Below, in pieces: positions 1-11,656 of a stretch of DNA of 64,000 bases; position 1 is the first letter of the stretch, and every line of letters starts with the position of its first letter. The stretch covers positions 65,217,715 to 65,281,714 of the forward strand of contig NW_023605083.1 of assembly GCF_014898055.3 (NCBI RefSeq), in the 5' to 3' direction. This DNA comes from Talpa occidentalis. Lineage: Eukaryota > Chordata > Mammalia > Eulipotyphla > Talpidae. Under the pieces are notes generated by a model. It ran no database searches and was not told where the DNA came from. It saw nothing but the letters and a program-made list of their open reading frames with translations. Both the position numbers and the translations under genes were made by a program.

Positions 1-689
1 CAATCTAGGGGGTTTCCCAGGTACTTTTGCTACATGGGTGATTTTTACATCTCTGTTGCCATAAGAACTCATTTTGTTAGCGGAACAGCCCAGGCCCTGG
101 TGCTGCCTGTCACCACAGAGGACAGTAAGCAAAGACAGCAAATGAATCGATAAATGCTTTGATTTTTTTCAGCTCCCTCAGATCAGCTCCTGGTCACTGA
201 TCTGAGAGAACGGTGGACATAGCACCCTGAAGAAAGTGCTCTGCCATCTCACCCCGAAATGCCCTTTTCTTCCTCCCTAGGCCCCTATCAATTTCCCTAA
301 AAGGCATGTCTCCACTGGAGCTGAGTTAGGATTTGGGAGTCTGTTCAGCACTATCTGGAATATGAGAAGATGAAACCAGGCCACTGGAGAGAAGAGAGTC
401 AGGTCCACGGAGTTGGAAGTGAGAGTTCCAGAGATATTGCCCCCATGCTCCCCCCAAAAACAGGCAAATGGGGGTTTCCAACATGAAAATAGTCTGCAGT
501 CTGCATAGAGGGTAGAAGGATGAGATCTGCATTCTTACTATTTCCTCTCTCCTGAGGTACCTGGGTCTTCCTGGGAATATGATTCAGTCTCTGCCTTTTG
601 TCTTCCCACACTGTACTCTGAGACCCTCCAGAGGGCACAGTATCTCCTCCCCACCCTCCCACCCACTTCAGTCCAGCCACAAGGCCCTT

Positions 690-1105
690 ACTTCTAAGCC
701 TTGAAGATGAGGGCTCACTCCTACCTCAGGGCCTTTGCATGTGCTGTCCTTGCTGCCTGGGACTTTGAAGCCCCAAAATGGTACAAAGAGGCTCCTTCCT
801 CTCTAGGTTTTAGGTCAGAAGTCATCTCCTCAGAGTGGCGTCATCCCTGACCATCTCATCTGAAGCAGTGCCTCCCTCCCATCATTCTCTATCTGCTGTC
901 CTGGCTTTTATTTCCTCCCATCAATCTTCACTACCTCAGTTATCTTGCTCACACATGCTCATTTCTGGATTATTATCTCACTCCTCCATGACCTTCAAAC
1001 TCACTGGCAGGTTCCCCAGGGCAGGGTTTCATCTCTCTTGTCCATTTCTCTCTATTTCCACCTCCCAGGACCGTGTCAGGCACACCACAGGTGCTCACGG
1101 AGTAT
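690..1105 (+). repeat. L2 LINE 3' end
   Basis: The order of landmarks is that of L2: CTCAGGGCCTTTGCA, then a CATCTCCTCAGAGTGG block, then GGCAGGGTTT, then GTCAGGCACACCACAGGTGCTCA at the 3' end (given here in outline). It is old and diverged. Confidence 0.75.
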
Positions 1106-2214
1106 AGGGAGACTCTGAATGGATTCTGATTGCTGCAGGGCTCTCAGGATCTCAGATTCCGCATCCATTAAATGCAGACAAGGACTCCTACCCGTGGGGT
1201 GGCCATGAGGATCCGGGATGATGGTGTGAGCAGAGGCCAGCAGGCAGCCACATGCAGCAAGGTCTCCATCAGTCATAATTACCACTCAGCATCAAGCCTT
1301 GTGCAGGGAAGGGACTTCAGGAAATGATAAAGCAAGTTCCCGCCCAACCCTGGAAGACCCGCCTTGAAAATGACTCCAACACCACAGGCAGCTCCAGATT
1401 GCCAAAAAGCAGCGTCACCTCTGACCCCGCCAGCTCAGCCACCTTGACCCTGCCAGCCAGGCAGGCTCAGGCCTCGCTTCCCAACTAGCTACCCCGCTGC
1501 CTCTTGTCTGGCACAGAAGCTGCCGCCTTCTCTGCAGTGTCCAGCATTATCGACGTTTGAGCAAAGAACACAAAACACATTAAATAAATGTTACAGTCTT
1601 ATTGACAGAAAAGGAGAGATGAGAAAGACTCTTCTGAGGGAAGGCGCTTGGCTCAGAGCCCCCAAGCTATGTGGCCTCTGGGCTGGAGGTGCAGAGGTCC
1701 TCAAACACCAAGGAGCTGTTTTCAAGAATTACATTCTTGGTCTCAGGGGCAACCATGGGGCAAAAGGCAAACAGTATCCAGAGCAAAGTTTAAAACACCA
1801 AGGGGCTGCCTCTCAGTCCTTTTTTTTTCCCCCCAGGAAATAGCCAAGGACTGGGGGGTAAGCAGGGTTCTCTAGGGGCTATCTATTAAAGTCCCTGTCC
1901 ACCTTCTTCAGGTCACAACACACCAAAGTGCTTTGGGTAACCACCCCTCCCCCACGGGCTATAGTCTTGGTGATCCTGTCAATCAAGTGCTCCCTCCTGG
2001 GACCTTAACTTAAGGAGAGGGCCACACCCTTCCAGGAAAACCTTATTTTGCAGTAGGTGACCAGGACAAATTCCTGTTGCTTACAGCCCAAGACCCACAG
2101 TGCAGAAGGCTTCCTGTAGCGCCCTGGCTCCCAGCATCTGCGTGTGTCCTGTGTCTGGGTCTGAATCACTAAGAAGCTGTATCCCATCTAAATGTATATT
2201 TAAAAAAAAAAAAT

Positions 2215-2880
2215 TACACTATTTTTTTTCAGATAATGCTGGTTTACAACACTGTATATGATTTAGGGGCACACGTTCATACCTCTTAAGATGTAAATTA
2301 TGGGCCTCTCTGGTGGCAAAAGGGGTTCAGCGTCGGCACTATGAAGATTTTGCCAGCCACTGCAGCACCAGTTCGATGCCCATTTAGGGAGCTGACTCAC
2401 ATGATGCAGCAGACCTCTCCTGATTCACTCGGGGCTCCCCTTAGCAGTGTGTTTTAGTCAGTCTGTTCTGTTCCCCACTCTGTCTCTGGTGAATCCTCTC
2501 ACCCCCTGCACCTCTGGCCTACACCCCAATTCTTGTATGCATAAATAAATAAAAGAAATCTTTTACAAAATGTATATTACCACACCACAGCACCAAGCCC
2601 CCATAATCTTCTACCATAGTCCAGTAGGCCCCCTCCCCTTTGAGTCTTCACCCTCTCTCCCTTGTCTGCTGGCAGTCTCAACACTGCAGTCAGATTTCTA
2701 GGGTTTGTTTTGATTTAGTTCTGTCAGTTCCTTTGTTTCTTTATAGTCCACACATGAGTAAAATCATCTGGTATTTGTCTTTCTCCATCTGACCTATTTC
2801 ATAGCCATAATCCCTTCCAGCTCTATCCATGTTGTCAAAAATGGCAAGATTTCATCTTTTTTATAGAGCATATTTAATTT
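2215..2880 (-). mobile_element. L1 3' end, interrupted by a SINE
   Basis: Read on the minus strand this is a typical mammalian L1 3' end: the ATGGATAGAGCTGGAAGG segment, an AGTGAAATAGGTCAGA-like block, then the 3' UTR ending near an A-rich tract at about 2201-2213. A plus-strand SINE (2302-2569) splits it. Confidence 0.7.
2302..2569 (+). mobile_element. tRNA-type SINE, full length (copy A)
   Basis: The head GGCCTCTCTGGTGGC carries an A-box-like segment, the B-box-like part is GTTCGATGCCC, and the tail is ATAAATAAATAAAAGAAATC. Flanking direct repeats atgtaaatta (2291-2300) and atgtatatta (2570-2579) differ at one base, so it inserted by target-primed retroposition into the older L1. Confidence 0.85.
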
Positions 2881-3341
2881 AAAAGGAAGCTCTGGGCTTT
2901 CTCTCTTCCCTCTTCAATTCTCTATAGAGTGGGTGTGCCCCCCCCACCCATCAGAAGGGGGCAATATCCGAGATGATGAGGATAGTGGAGGGGATCTGGG
3001 TCCCAGAATGAGGCAGGCACAGAGCTGCCTACTGTCCTAGACAGTGCCCTCTATTCTGCCAGCAGGAGAAATTGACCTGTGTTATTTAATTCACAGTATT
3101 TGGCCCTTGTGTTGCAGTAGTTTAGCCTGCATCATAATATACACTGCACAGTCAGAAAGAAAGTAAAAGGAAAGCCGATCACTGGGGACTTGAGGGAGAG
3201 AAAGAGGACAGAGCCCCCACGGAACCAGGCCCCTTCTTCTAGACTCTAAGAAGCTGTCCTGGATTAGAACTGGCAAGGAGAATGGGGTCTCAGAGCCCAG
3301 CCTCTCTCCACCAGCTGATGCCATGGGGTCAGGCAGCTCAC

Positions 3342-3563
3342 CTTTTTCTCATCCCCGCCTTGCAGGAGGTGCAGGTTGCTCCTCCGGTCCCCCTCTCTCT
3401 GCCTCAGTGCGCTGCTGCCATGGGGCTGGGGCAGGCTGGAGGGCGGGGAGATGCTGCGGCCCTGGGGGTCCACCCAGGTGTAGATGTGGTTGGTGATGTA
3501 GCCCCCTGGGACACGCCCTGCTGAGTACACTGACAGCACCAGCTTCTTGGAGCCCTTGAGAGC
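3342..3563 (-). CDS. WHRN: WHRN (whirlin) coding exon 2, residues 207-280
   Basis: This 222-nt exon (74 codons, phase 0 at both ends) continues whirlin. It opens with ALKGSKKLVLSVYSAG, the last beta strand of PDZ1, so PDZ1 is split between exons 1 and 2. A linker follows that contains HIYTWVDPQGRSISPP, a Ser/Pro/Gln stretch, and LHLLQGGDEKK just before PDZ2, which must begin in the next exon. The acceptor is a pyrimidine-rich tract ending CTCTGTAG (AG at 3565-3564). A branch-point-like CTAAC lies 23 nt upstream of the exon (candidate A at 3587). The donor is AAG followed by GTGAGC (3341-3340). The reading frame is intact and joins exon 1 without a shift. PDZ2, the second HHD, the Pro-rich region and PDZ3 are not in the window. 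Confidence 0.96.
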
Positions 3564-3565
3564 CT

Positions 3566-4689
3566 ACAGAGAGAGGGACACATGAGTTAGCAAAAAGGAA
3601 CACCTGCCCATTTCCCAGAACTTGACCCTACACTTGGAGGAGGTCAGTCCCCAAGTCCTTTTCTTTTTCTAACCCTCAGTTAGATGGAGACAAGGACATC
3701 TGTCCCACCTCCATCTTGAAATGGCTCAAACACAGGAAATTTGATCTCCCAGCATACCTCTGCTGAGCAGCTAGAGACTATCATCCTTAACAACACCTGA
3801 CTGGCATCCGGGGACTTGGCTCTGAGGGGTCCCACCATTCCCTGACTAGTGGGGTCCCTGTGGCTAGACTGTGTGTGCACACTGTGCGGCTTATGCTGAA
3901 CACCTGGGTCTGGAATGTGGGCACAGTCGGAGGGATCCTACGTGACCAGTCCCAGTAAAAGGCCATGGGCATCCTGGGCAGGGAACATGTCACATGTGTT
4001 GTCACAGTCCAGGGATGGGGGGGATCGAGTACCTCTTGTGTGCTGGCATGGGGAGAGGGCTGGAAGCTTGAGACTGCTGTCCCCCAGACCACCCCACATG
4101 CCTTTCCCCAGGGCTCATTTTGAAGTGTGTCCTTTCACTGTAAGAGATCTCAGCCATGTGCTGAGTACAGCTATATGGGCAACCTCTGAGTCCCTCTATG
4201 TCACAGACGTGGGGGTGTTCCTGGCAACCCTTATTAGATCCCAAACAAGAGAGTTAAGAGAGAAAACATTAACAGTAGAGATTCCTTAGCATCCAGAAGG
4301 GTCTGGATGTGTCAGACACTGCAGAATATCTGCTATGCTTTAGCTCCTGAAATCCTCAAGGAAGCCAGTCTTGTGGGGGAGGGATCCTTTGGTGCTGGTG
4401 AAGAAACAGAGGGGAGCTGCCTGTCCACACACTGAGGAAGATATCCCTCTCACATGGCAACTAATTTTGAGTAGAGAGACCACTTTCCTTTACATTTCCA
4501 GCCTGAGGATGGAAGGACCACAAGAAGAGCTAAGTCCAAGGTGTGCTCTGGGTGGAAGCAGAGATCAGCCATGTTGCTCTCCCACAATGCACCTGGAGCA
4601 GAATGAAGTCAGGTTAAAAGCAAGCACCTCCCCCAACGGGGGAAACTTGAGTAAACAGAGTACCTACACTTACAAAGATTCACATTGCC
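3566..4689. other. Intron 1 segment, nothing recognised
   Basis: I see no exon, RNA gene or clear repeat here. Open frames of about 100 codons on both strands have no recognisable family and no splice or codon support. Confidence 0.6.
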
Positions 4690-4985
4690 TTTAAAATTAC
4701 ATTAAAATCATTACAAGGAGGTTGTGATGCCTTGGATATGTGATATATTTTAATATTAAGTGGTGTCAAAGGATAGAAAACATGTCTGATAGTATGATCT
4801 CAATTATGTTAAGAGAAAAATCACATAGGAAAAAAACATAACAGAAGAGAGGTGTGCCAAGATACCAGTCTTGCTTCTGGCCAGGGAGGCAGGAGTATGG
4901 TGATTATTGTTAGGTTCTTCCTGTTTTCCAATGTTTTTCAAATGTTCTAGAATGAGGGTATATTGCTTTCAACATCAGAAAACAT
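4690..4985 (+). repeat. Old L1M 3' end fragment
   Basis: It has the order seen at old L1 3' ends: AATTATGTTAAGAGAAAAA, a GGCCAGGGAGGCAGGAGTATGG block and TTCCTGTTTTCCAATGTTT near the end. It is diverged, so the subfamily is uncertain. Confidence 0.5.
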
Positions 4986-5704
4986 CGCCATGCCTAAAAG
5001 GAGAGGGGAACTACGCTTTGCTGTAAGTTCCCCCAAACTTGCCTGAATCTGCTGCATTTGGTTCCACTGACTACCCAGTACTCTTGATAGACTTAAGGGG
5101 GTCAAGGGCTGAACTTCCAAGGACAGTGGGTCGCCCAGCGGGGCAGGCACTGCCCGAGGACACTCTGACATTTGAACCTCTCCTGGAGGAGGAACAGCAA
5201 GTGGGAGGCACCTGCTCCCTCAATTCCACGGCTTAATGCCAGTCCCCGGAGGAGGGATAATGAGAGGATGGCAGCGTTCCAAAATTCTGCTTTTAAAAAC
5301 GACTTTGAGAAGATGAGCAGGGGAAGATTTACAGTGTTCTTTTAGCGTTCCTTGGGACTCCCCTGATAGAACAGTTAGAGGGGAAATCTCCGCTGAGTTT
5401 GAGATGCAGGATGGGGAGGCAAAGACCAAGTGGGCTTCTGCAGAGCAAGTGGGGAAGTGGGTCACAGGGCACCAGCGGCATCACAGAGGCCTCAAAGGCC
5501 ATTGCACCTGCCAGAGATCTTCCTGACGCCCCCTCCTCTATGAAGGCGCTGGTTTGCAATGGCTCTGACCTGACCGGCCTCTTCTCTGCAACCTCCCTAG
5601 ACAAACTATGAGTCTGAGCCCCATTGTTCATTGGACAAGGGTTTGCTAAGGGCCTACTATGTGCAAAGCCTGGGGAAAACAAAGAGGGCAACGTCTCCTG
5701 ACAC

Positions 5705-5845
5705 TTGCAGCCTGGTACACAGTAGGTCATCATGATGCCCGCAACTTAGTATGAGACAAAGCTTCACCTAGCACACAGTAGGTCCCCATGATGCCTGCAG
5801 CCGAGTGAGAGATGAGTCTTTGTGTGGCGCACAATGGGTCCTCAG
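5705..5845. repeat. Degenerate tandem repeat, about 57-bp unit, 2.5 copies
   Basis: The blocks TACACAGTAGGTC..CATGATGCC, CACACAGTAGGTC..CATGATGCC and CGCACAATGGGTC recur at about 57-bp spacing. The unit resembles an L2/MIR tail (ACACAGTAGGTCCTCA), so this is probably a local duplication of an ancient repeat end. Confidence 0.6.
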
Positions 5846-5959
5846 AAAAGGTTGACTTGATTAGGTGAGAAAGAAAGTAAACATGACCTTCAAAGAAGCC
5901 ATAACATCCACAGGCATCACCTTACTCATCTGATCTGAAAGGTTAAGTTTGAAAGGAAC

Positions 5960-6165
5960 AAAGGGTTGTGAGTGGAAAGAACACAGGCTGTGGAGTCCTG
6001 CAGAATGGGATGTAAGTTGCACTTCTGTCTTGGGCCAGCTGCTTCCCTGCTCCAAGCTACACACGTGAAGGAACAGTGCCCACCTCTCAGGATTGGGTGG
6101 ATTCAAGGAGACCACACAAGGGAGCTCTAGAGCCTTTGCACACAGTAGGAGCTCAGCAAGCCCTG
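5960..6165 (+). repeat. MIR SINE
   Basis: The core is CACAGGCTGTGGAGTC, followed by the CTTGGGCCAGCTGCTTCCCTG region and a GCACACAGTAGGAGCTCAG tail, the standard MIR order. It is old and carries no target duplication. Confidence 0.7.
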
Positions 6166-6805
6166 CCACCCGCTCTCCTCTTTCCAGAGCATCTGGATTG
6201 AGAAGGAACACTTGGTGCAGAAAAGCATAGTCCGAGTTCAAAAAGAAGGTGGGGAGTGATTGAAAAGCATTGCACGGAGCCCAATCTGTATTCTGAGTCG
6301 CCGGCAATAGTGGAATTCTCTTGGTCAGTTCTATAAATAGGCAAGCGGCAACCTTGAGCCTGGAGAGGAGGTTAATGCCTTTGATGAGAACACCACCGTG
6401 AGCTGGTGCTGGAGAGGGCCCAGGAGGTCAAAGAGTCTCCCACCTGCTGCCTGCCCCCAATATTTCACAGGGTGGGGGGCCCTGTTAGCCAAAAAGGAAA
6501 GGCACAGGGAGGGTACAGCTATGAGAGGCCCAGTCCAGATGCAGAAGCCCACTCTGGGCAGGCTGCGTCCCCTCTATACCTGCGCCCCCCCAGCCCATGG
6601 GACCAGGGAACCTGAGAGTCACTCAAGCTTAGAACACTCAGGAGGCTGAGACTGGCGCTTTGGAGGAATAAATACGGGCTTTTAGTGGGTCTTGGAGAGC
6701 AAGCAAGAGTGTCATCATCCCCTGCCACCGTGTTTTTCTGGCAAAAGTGAAAAACACAAGATTCTCGAGACAGCACTTCCAACTCTGCAGTGCTCAGAAC
6801 TCAAG

Positions 6806-6807
<2 letters not shown>
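6166..6807. other. Intron 1 segment, nothing recognised
   Basis: Moderately GC-rich single-copy-looking sequence with no recognisable repeat or coding signal. Confidence 0.5.
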
Positions 6808-6853
<46 letters not shown>

Positions 6854-6858
6854 ATGTG
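6808..6858. repeat. (GT)n microsatellite
   Basis: About twenty uninterrupted TG dinucleotides followed by variant GCGTGTATGTGT units. Confidence 0.98.
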
Positions 6859-7919
6859 TTTCAGGGAGGAGGAGGTTAGTCTAAGGCAGTCCTCCCCTTC
6901 TTACTGTCTCCTTGTCTCCATGTTTATGAACAGCCACTAGCTTATTTGTAAGGGTGGACTGAAAAGGAGTCATTTCCTCCAGTGAGTTGGTGACAGTCAC
7001 CCTGCTCGCCTTCCACCAGCCTTGCGCACCGGCTGGCCACTGCCACCTTGAGCCCTGAGGCTCAGGCCAGGGAGGGGTTGTGCACCTGGCCGGGTTGTGC
7101 ACCCACCGGGTTAGGTGCACCAGGCCATTCATTCTCAAAAGAATCAGCCACTTCCCTCACCAAAGTAGCCTTGGAAGCAAGCAGCCTCCGGCAGTGGGGC
7201 AGACTCCAAAAGCATTTGGCTGCCCTCAGACCCAGACAGGCCCTCGCAGAGCCTCTGGCTGGCTGGATGACCAGGGCTCCGGCCTCCTCTCACTGGGCCT
7301 TGCTTCTGCACCTGGCAGGGAGCAGGTCGGACACACTGGTTGCTAATGTCTCTCTGGTGCAGGCTGCTTTTAGAAGGACACGCTACACTTACCCTCACGG
7401 GGGTCACAGGTCGCGGCAGTGAAGAGACAGGGGCCTGGGGCAAAGCAAGAGCAGACTCCAGGCAGGCATGGAGCCTGGACCCAACTCCTGGCCTGGGAAA
7501 CTATCCTCAGTTTCCCTCATTGACACACTCAGAACCACGCTGAACTGGTTGCTACTAGACTCGGAACCTGATCCAGACAGAACCTGGGGGCACTGAGACT
7601 CCATCTCAACAGGACCCAACAGGGTTTAAGAAAACACTAGAAGGGCAGATAGTGGGGAGGGTGTCTCAGATGTGGCAGGAGCACACTCCAGCTCAGCATT
7701 GTCGTGGGTAGCAGGGGGCCTTCAGAGGGGCCTGAGGGCTGGAGAGACACCCCTCCAGAGGGACTAGGGCCGGAGTCCCTGTTCTTTGCAGGCAGCTGCC
7801 TGCTAAATGGCACCCAATAACGACCTTCACATACCCTGCATTCTCCACCAGTATATGTTGTGTGGGCAACATCTGTCAACCACACCTCTTTCCTGCTGTG
7901 GCAACCTGCAGAATTAGCC
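6859..7919. other. Intron 1 segment, nothing recognised
   Basis: GC-rich, with overlapping short open frames on both strands that look like chance. A short internal echo (GCACCTGGCCGGGTTGTGCACCC..GGGTTAGGTGCACC) occurs near 7080-7120. Confidence 0.5.
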
Positions 7920-8970
7920 AGACTCCTGAAGTACTTGCTTATTAGCTGTGCCACCTCCCACACGTTACTGAACCTCTCTGTTGATGTTTCTCTCCTGTGA
8001 AAGAAAGATCACAATCCTACTCTATTAGCACAGTGCTTATCACTCGGGAATTTGCTGAGCCAGGGTTAAAAAGAAAGATCTAGGGGAGTCCACTGCAGGC
8101 ACGTGCTCCCATGCTGGTCCCCCAGTGTTTGTGGAGAAACTCAACCTGGGGGTTGGCTTGCATCCTACCAAGTCAGATCATTGAAGAATCTCAATCTGAC
8201 CCAACAGATGGCATCACTAAGATTCTATCCATCACCAGATGACTATTCAGGCAGCACGTTATGATTATGGAAATGTAAATTATATGTGTATGTCTTCAAA
8301 CTTAATAACTTGCTACTTGGATTAATGCTCTCAGGAGGCAAATTTGCCTCACTCAGCTCTTCAGCGGCAACACTGAAACCTCAAAATCACAGACAAGGCT
8401 GACATGATTCTCTGCTGGCCAGAGGACTGACAAACAGCCTGGAAAGAGTCAGAAAGGCAGGGGACTGGAGCTGTGTGCTAAAATGGCAGATGGGACTGTG
8501 CTCCTGGACTCAAAAGCATGCACCACGGGGCAAGCAAGAAGAGGACCTCAAGGTCACAAGCCTTTCAGACTATTGTCCGGAGGGGCGTGTACAGAAGAAG
8601 TGTTCCGGAAAATTCTCCAGTGAGAATTCATGATGAGTCATCCAGCTTTATTTCAGGGCACAGACCTCAAGGGGCAAGTTTTCTCAGGAACAGAGACGGG
8701 AAGGGGAACTGGACTGAGACTCAGGTTCATGATGGGAGGAGGGAATAGGACGAGGTTCACCTGCCCTCCCAAGTCCCACCTTGTGTGGCTGGGGCTTTAG
8801 GATCAGCCACACTGGGCACCAATCCTGGCTGTGCTGTTGACTTGCTGTGTGACACAGAACCAATCATATAACCTCTCTGATCTTGTTCCTGCCTTTAAAA
8901 TGCATATGCTGTGAGGATTATTGAAGACAGTCTAAACTGTCTATATAGTGTATGGCACACAGCGGGTACT
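7920..8970 (+). repeat. Two MIR copies with a unique stretch between
   Basis: A partial MIR lies at about 7920-8010 (AGCTGTGCCACC..CTGAACCTCTCTG). A clear one lies at about 8805-8970 (AATCCTGGCTGTGCTG, CTTGCTGTGTGAC, ACCTCTCTGATCTTG, GTGAGGATTATTGA, TATGGCACACAGCGGGTACT). Between them (8010-8800) I see nothing assignable. Confidence 0.75.
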
Positions 8971-9084
8971 AAATGTCTATCAATTCCTTTCCTGAGTCTA
9001 CCAGCTCCTCCCAAACATGAGCCCCAGAAATTCTCTGTATGTCTAATCTACATGGACACGAAGATAAGAGCAACTCTCACCTCT

Positions 9085-9400
9085 TCTTTCCCTCTTTCCA
9101 CCTTGTCATAGAAGACCCCTCTTCCATTAATCCATACTCCCTCATATCTGCCCCATCTCTGGCATTCAGCCCCTTTCCCACCACCTCCAGGAAGCCTTCC
9201 TAGATAGTGACTGACTGCTCCTCACAGACCAGACTGGTAGGTTCTGCATTACTTTGACACATCCTGTCTCCAAGACTAAAAGACAAGTTCCTTGAGGCAT
9301 AGCGCATGTTGTTTTCTTTATGATCTCTCCCTGCTCCTTCTCACTCATTCATTTGTACATTCATTCATTCACCCATTCATTCATTCAATCGGGCATTTAC
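9085..9400 (+). repeat. L2 LINE 3' end
   Basis: It contains CCAGGAAGCCTTCCTAGATAG, a TAAAAGACAAGTTCCTTGAGG block and a terminal ATTCATTCATTCACCCATTC run, the usual L2 3' order. Confidence 0.7.
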
Positions 9401-9589
9401 TGAGCTTTCCATAAGCCAGAGAGTCCTCAGGAATCTGCTCAAATTAGGCCACAGGAAGAAAAGTGGACTAGACTGGCTCAGGTGATCCTGGGTCCCCATC
9501 CCGAGCTTCTCCACTCGCCTGAGTGCATACACACTCGGCATATATGGGATTTGGAGAGAGAAGCAGGAGGGGGGGCTGTGATGAGCCCT

Positions 9590-9790
9590 AGTTCTGGAGC
9601 CAGGCTGCAGGTATTCCATTCCCAGCTCTGCCACCTGCCCACAGCAACCGCAGGCAAGTTACTTCACCATCTGTGCCCCAGTTCCCCAGGCATAAGATGG
9701 GATAATAGTGGTATTATCTCATGGGGCAGTTGTGAGGATCAAATTAGTTGAAATACATAAAGTATTTAGTGCCTGGAAGATAGGTGTGGG
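9590..9790 (+). repeat. MIR SINE
   Basis: Landmarks are TTCTGGAGCCAGGCTGCAGG, CAGCTCTGCCACCTGCCC, GGCAAGTTACTTCACC, ATAAGATGGGATAATAGTGG and GTTGTGAGGATCAAATTAG, in standard order. Confidence 0.85.
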
Positions 9791-10574
9791 TATTATTATT
9801 ATCGTAGAGAACCCAGAGTGGCAGTCTCGACCTTCCCCGCCAGGGCGGCTACATTTTAGTATCCAGCTCCCTACATCATACAAATGTGTGGATGCACATG
9901 AACAAAAATATTCATGTCTGATATCTAAGTACATTGACTGATACTTAACAGTTTCATCATCATTTTTCATGTAAAAATGTGTATTTTGAAGATCTGTCCA
10001 TACCACTCAATTAAGCTCATTTCATCCAGCCCCCCAAAGCATTCCCTGGCAGAGACGTACCAACAAGAAACTCCCACTGCCCTTTTTTGCCAACTCTAAC
10101 AATGGCACGATGAACATATTAATATGCATCTGCTCACTAGACTAGAGAAAAGTGGAATTCCTGAGACAGTAGGCAGGGTGGTCATGCTTTCCTTGGGAGG
10201 GTGTCCTTCCCAGTTGTTGTTCCTCCAATTGCCTGCAGGGTGCAGCCCTGTGCCATCTGGGTCTACTTAGGCCAATTCACCCCAGGTTGGGCTTGTAAAG
10301 GAAACTTCTGAGGAGTGTAGTGGGGGGCGGGGCAGGAAGAAGGGTCTTTCATATGGTGTTTTCCCAAAGCAGCACTCAGTGGGGTGAAGGGATCCACCCT
10401 CCTTCAGGTTTTCTTCCACAGACTACAAGAGGCAAATCTTGTTCCATCTATGGAAAAAAGTATTGCAAAGAGCTAAATTAAAAAGCTGTCTTAGAGGCAG
10501 GGATCCTACCCCTCTGCAAGAATTTTTTAGTGGGAGATATTTTCACTAGAAAGCCATCCCCAAACCAAGTTCCG

Positions 10575-10690
10575 CCTCTTCCTGTCTATGAGACTTTAGA
10601 CGATTTACTTAAGCCCTCTGGGCCTCAGCGTCTCACCCATTAAATGGAGTCACTGACACTCCCCTCCCGGAGTGACAGGCAGGCTGAATG
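10575..10690 (+). repeat. MIR fragment
   Basis: It matches the 3' half of MIR: TGTCTATGAGACTTTAGACG, ACTTAAGCCCTCTGGGCCTC and CCCATTAAATGGAGTCA. Confidence 0.6.
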
Positions 10691-11368
10691 AAGATAGGCC
10701 AGAGATTTCACACAAGCATCCTGAGCCAGGCAGGGGCACTGCAGGGGCTCAGCCAATGGTGGGTAGGAGTCCTGGTGACAGCAAAGCTACAGCGATGACC
10801 ACATCGCTTATTCTTCCTATTGCAGAGGTGATGAAAGAGACTCTAGGTGGGGGCGTGTCTCATGGACTTCACGAGGATAAATAAGAGGCAGAACCTGGGT
10901 TTGAATCTTGGACTCTCTCTAGTAGTGCCTCTCTCATCAGTGGCTCAAGGGGTTCAGATAACACAAGGCCAAGCTGACAACTGGGCCTCATAGGATGGTT
11001 GAGGACAGGGTCTGAGGAACGGATGTGGGACTACAGGCTGTAAGCAAGCCAGAGCTCCTGGACTTGAGCCCCAAGCTGGAGTCATGGGGAGCCACCCAGG
11101 CTGGAAAGGCCCTCCCCACTCAGCCCCACTCTAAGGAAGACAGACATCAGCAACGTGATCTCTGCCCAGTGGCATATTTTAATGTCATGAGAAAGTAAAG
11201 CCCTAATTAGTAGCTCTGTCTTCAGAGCTGCTTCGCTCTGCATCATGTTTTTATGTGTGTTAATTACCTCTTACAGGGACCACTAACTGCAATGGCTTCC
11301 CAGCCTCCTCCCCCAAGACTCCAAATTCAGTCTACAGGGCAGCCAGAGTATCCTTTAAGAATGCAAGT

Positions 11369-11644
11369 GGAGGGACTCCCTGGAGGCACAGGGGTTAAAG
11401 ATTCGAACTATCAAGCTATTACCAGCCACTGCAGCAGGGTTCTATCCCTGGCAAGGAGCTGACCCACATAGCACAGCAGACCTCTCCTGCCTCCAGCTGC
11501 TCCCCTCAGCAGTGTATTCCAGTAGATCCGCCTGTTCTGCTCCCCTCTCTGTCTCTGGTGAATCCTCTCACCTTCTGCAACTCTGACCTACACCCCAATT
11601 CTTGCATGCATAAATAAATAAAAAATAAATCTTTTTCTTTTTAA
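11369..11644 (+). mobile_element. tRNA-type SINE, full length (copy B)
   Basis: The head is GGGACTCCCTGGAGGCACAGGG and the tail is ATAAATAAATAAAAAATAAATC. A perfect 12-bp target duplication, aagaatgcaagt, flanks it at 11357-11368 and 11645-11656. Confidence 0.92.
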
Positions 11645-11656
11645 AAGAATGCAAGT

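Larger units (their letters stand above)
1..3341 (-). other. WHRN: Start of WHRN intron 2 (partial)
   Basis: This stretch follows the exon 2 donor GTGAGC and runs off the left edge. It contains an L2 tail (about 690-1105), an antisense L1 end (2215-2880) with a SINE inside, and otherwise single-copy-looking sequence at 1-690, 1110-2214 and 2885-3340, where I see no gene or recognisable repeat. Confidence 0.85.
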
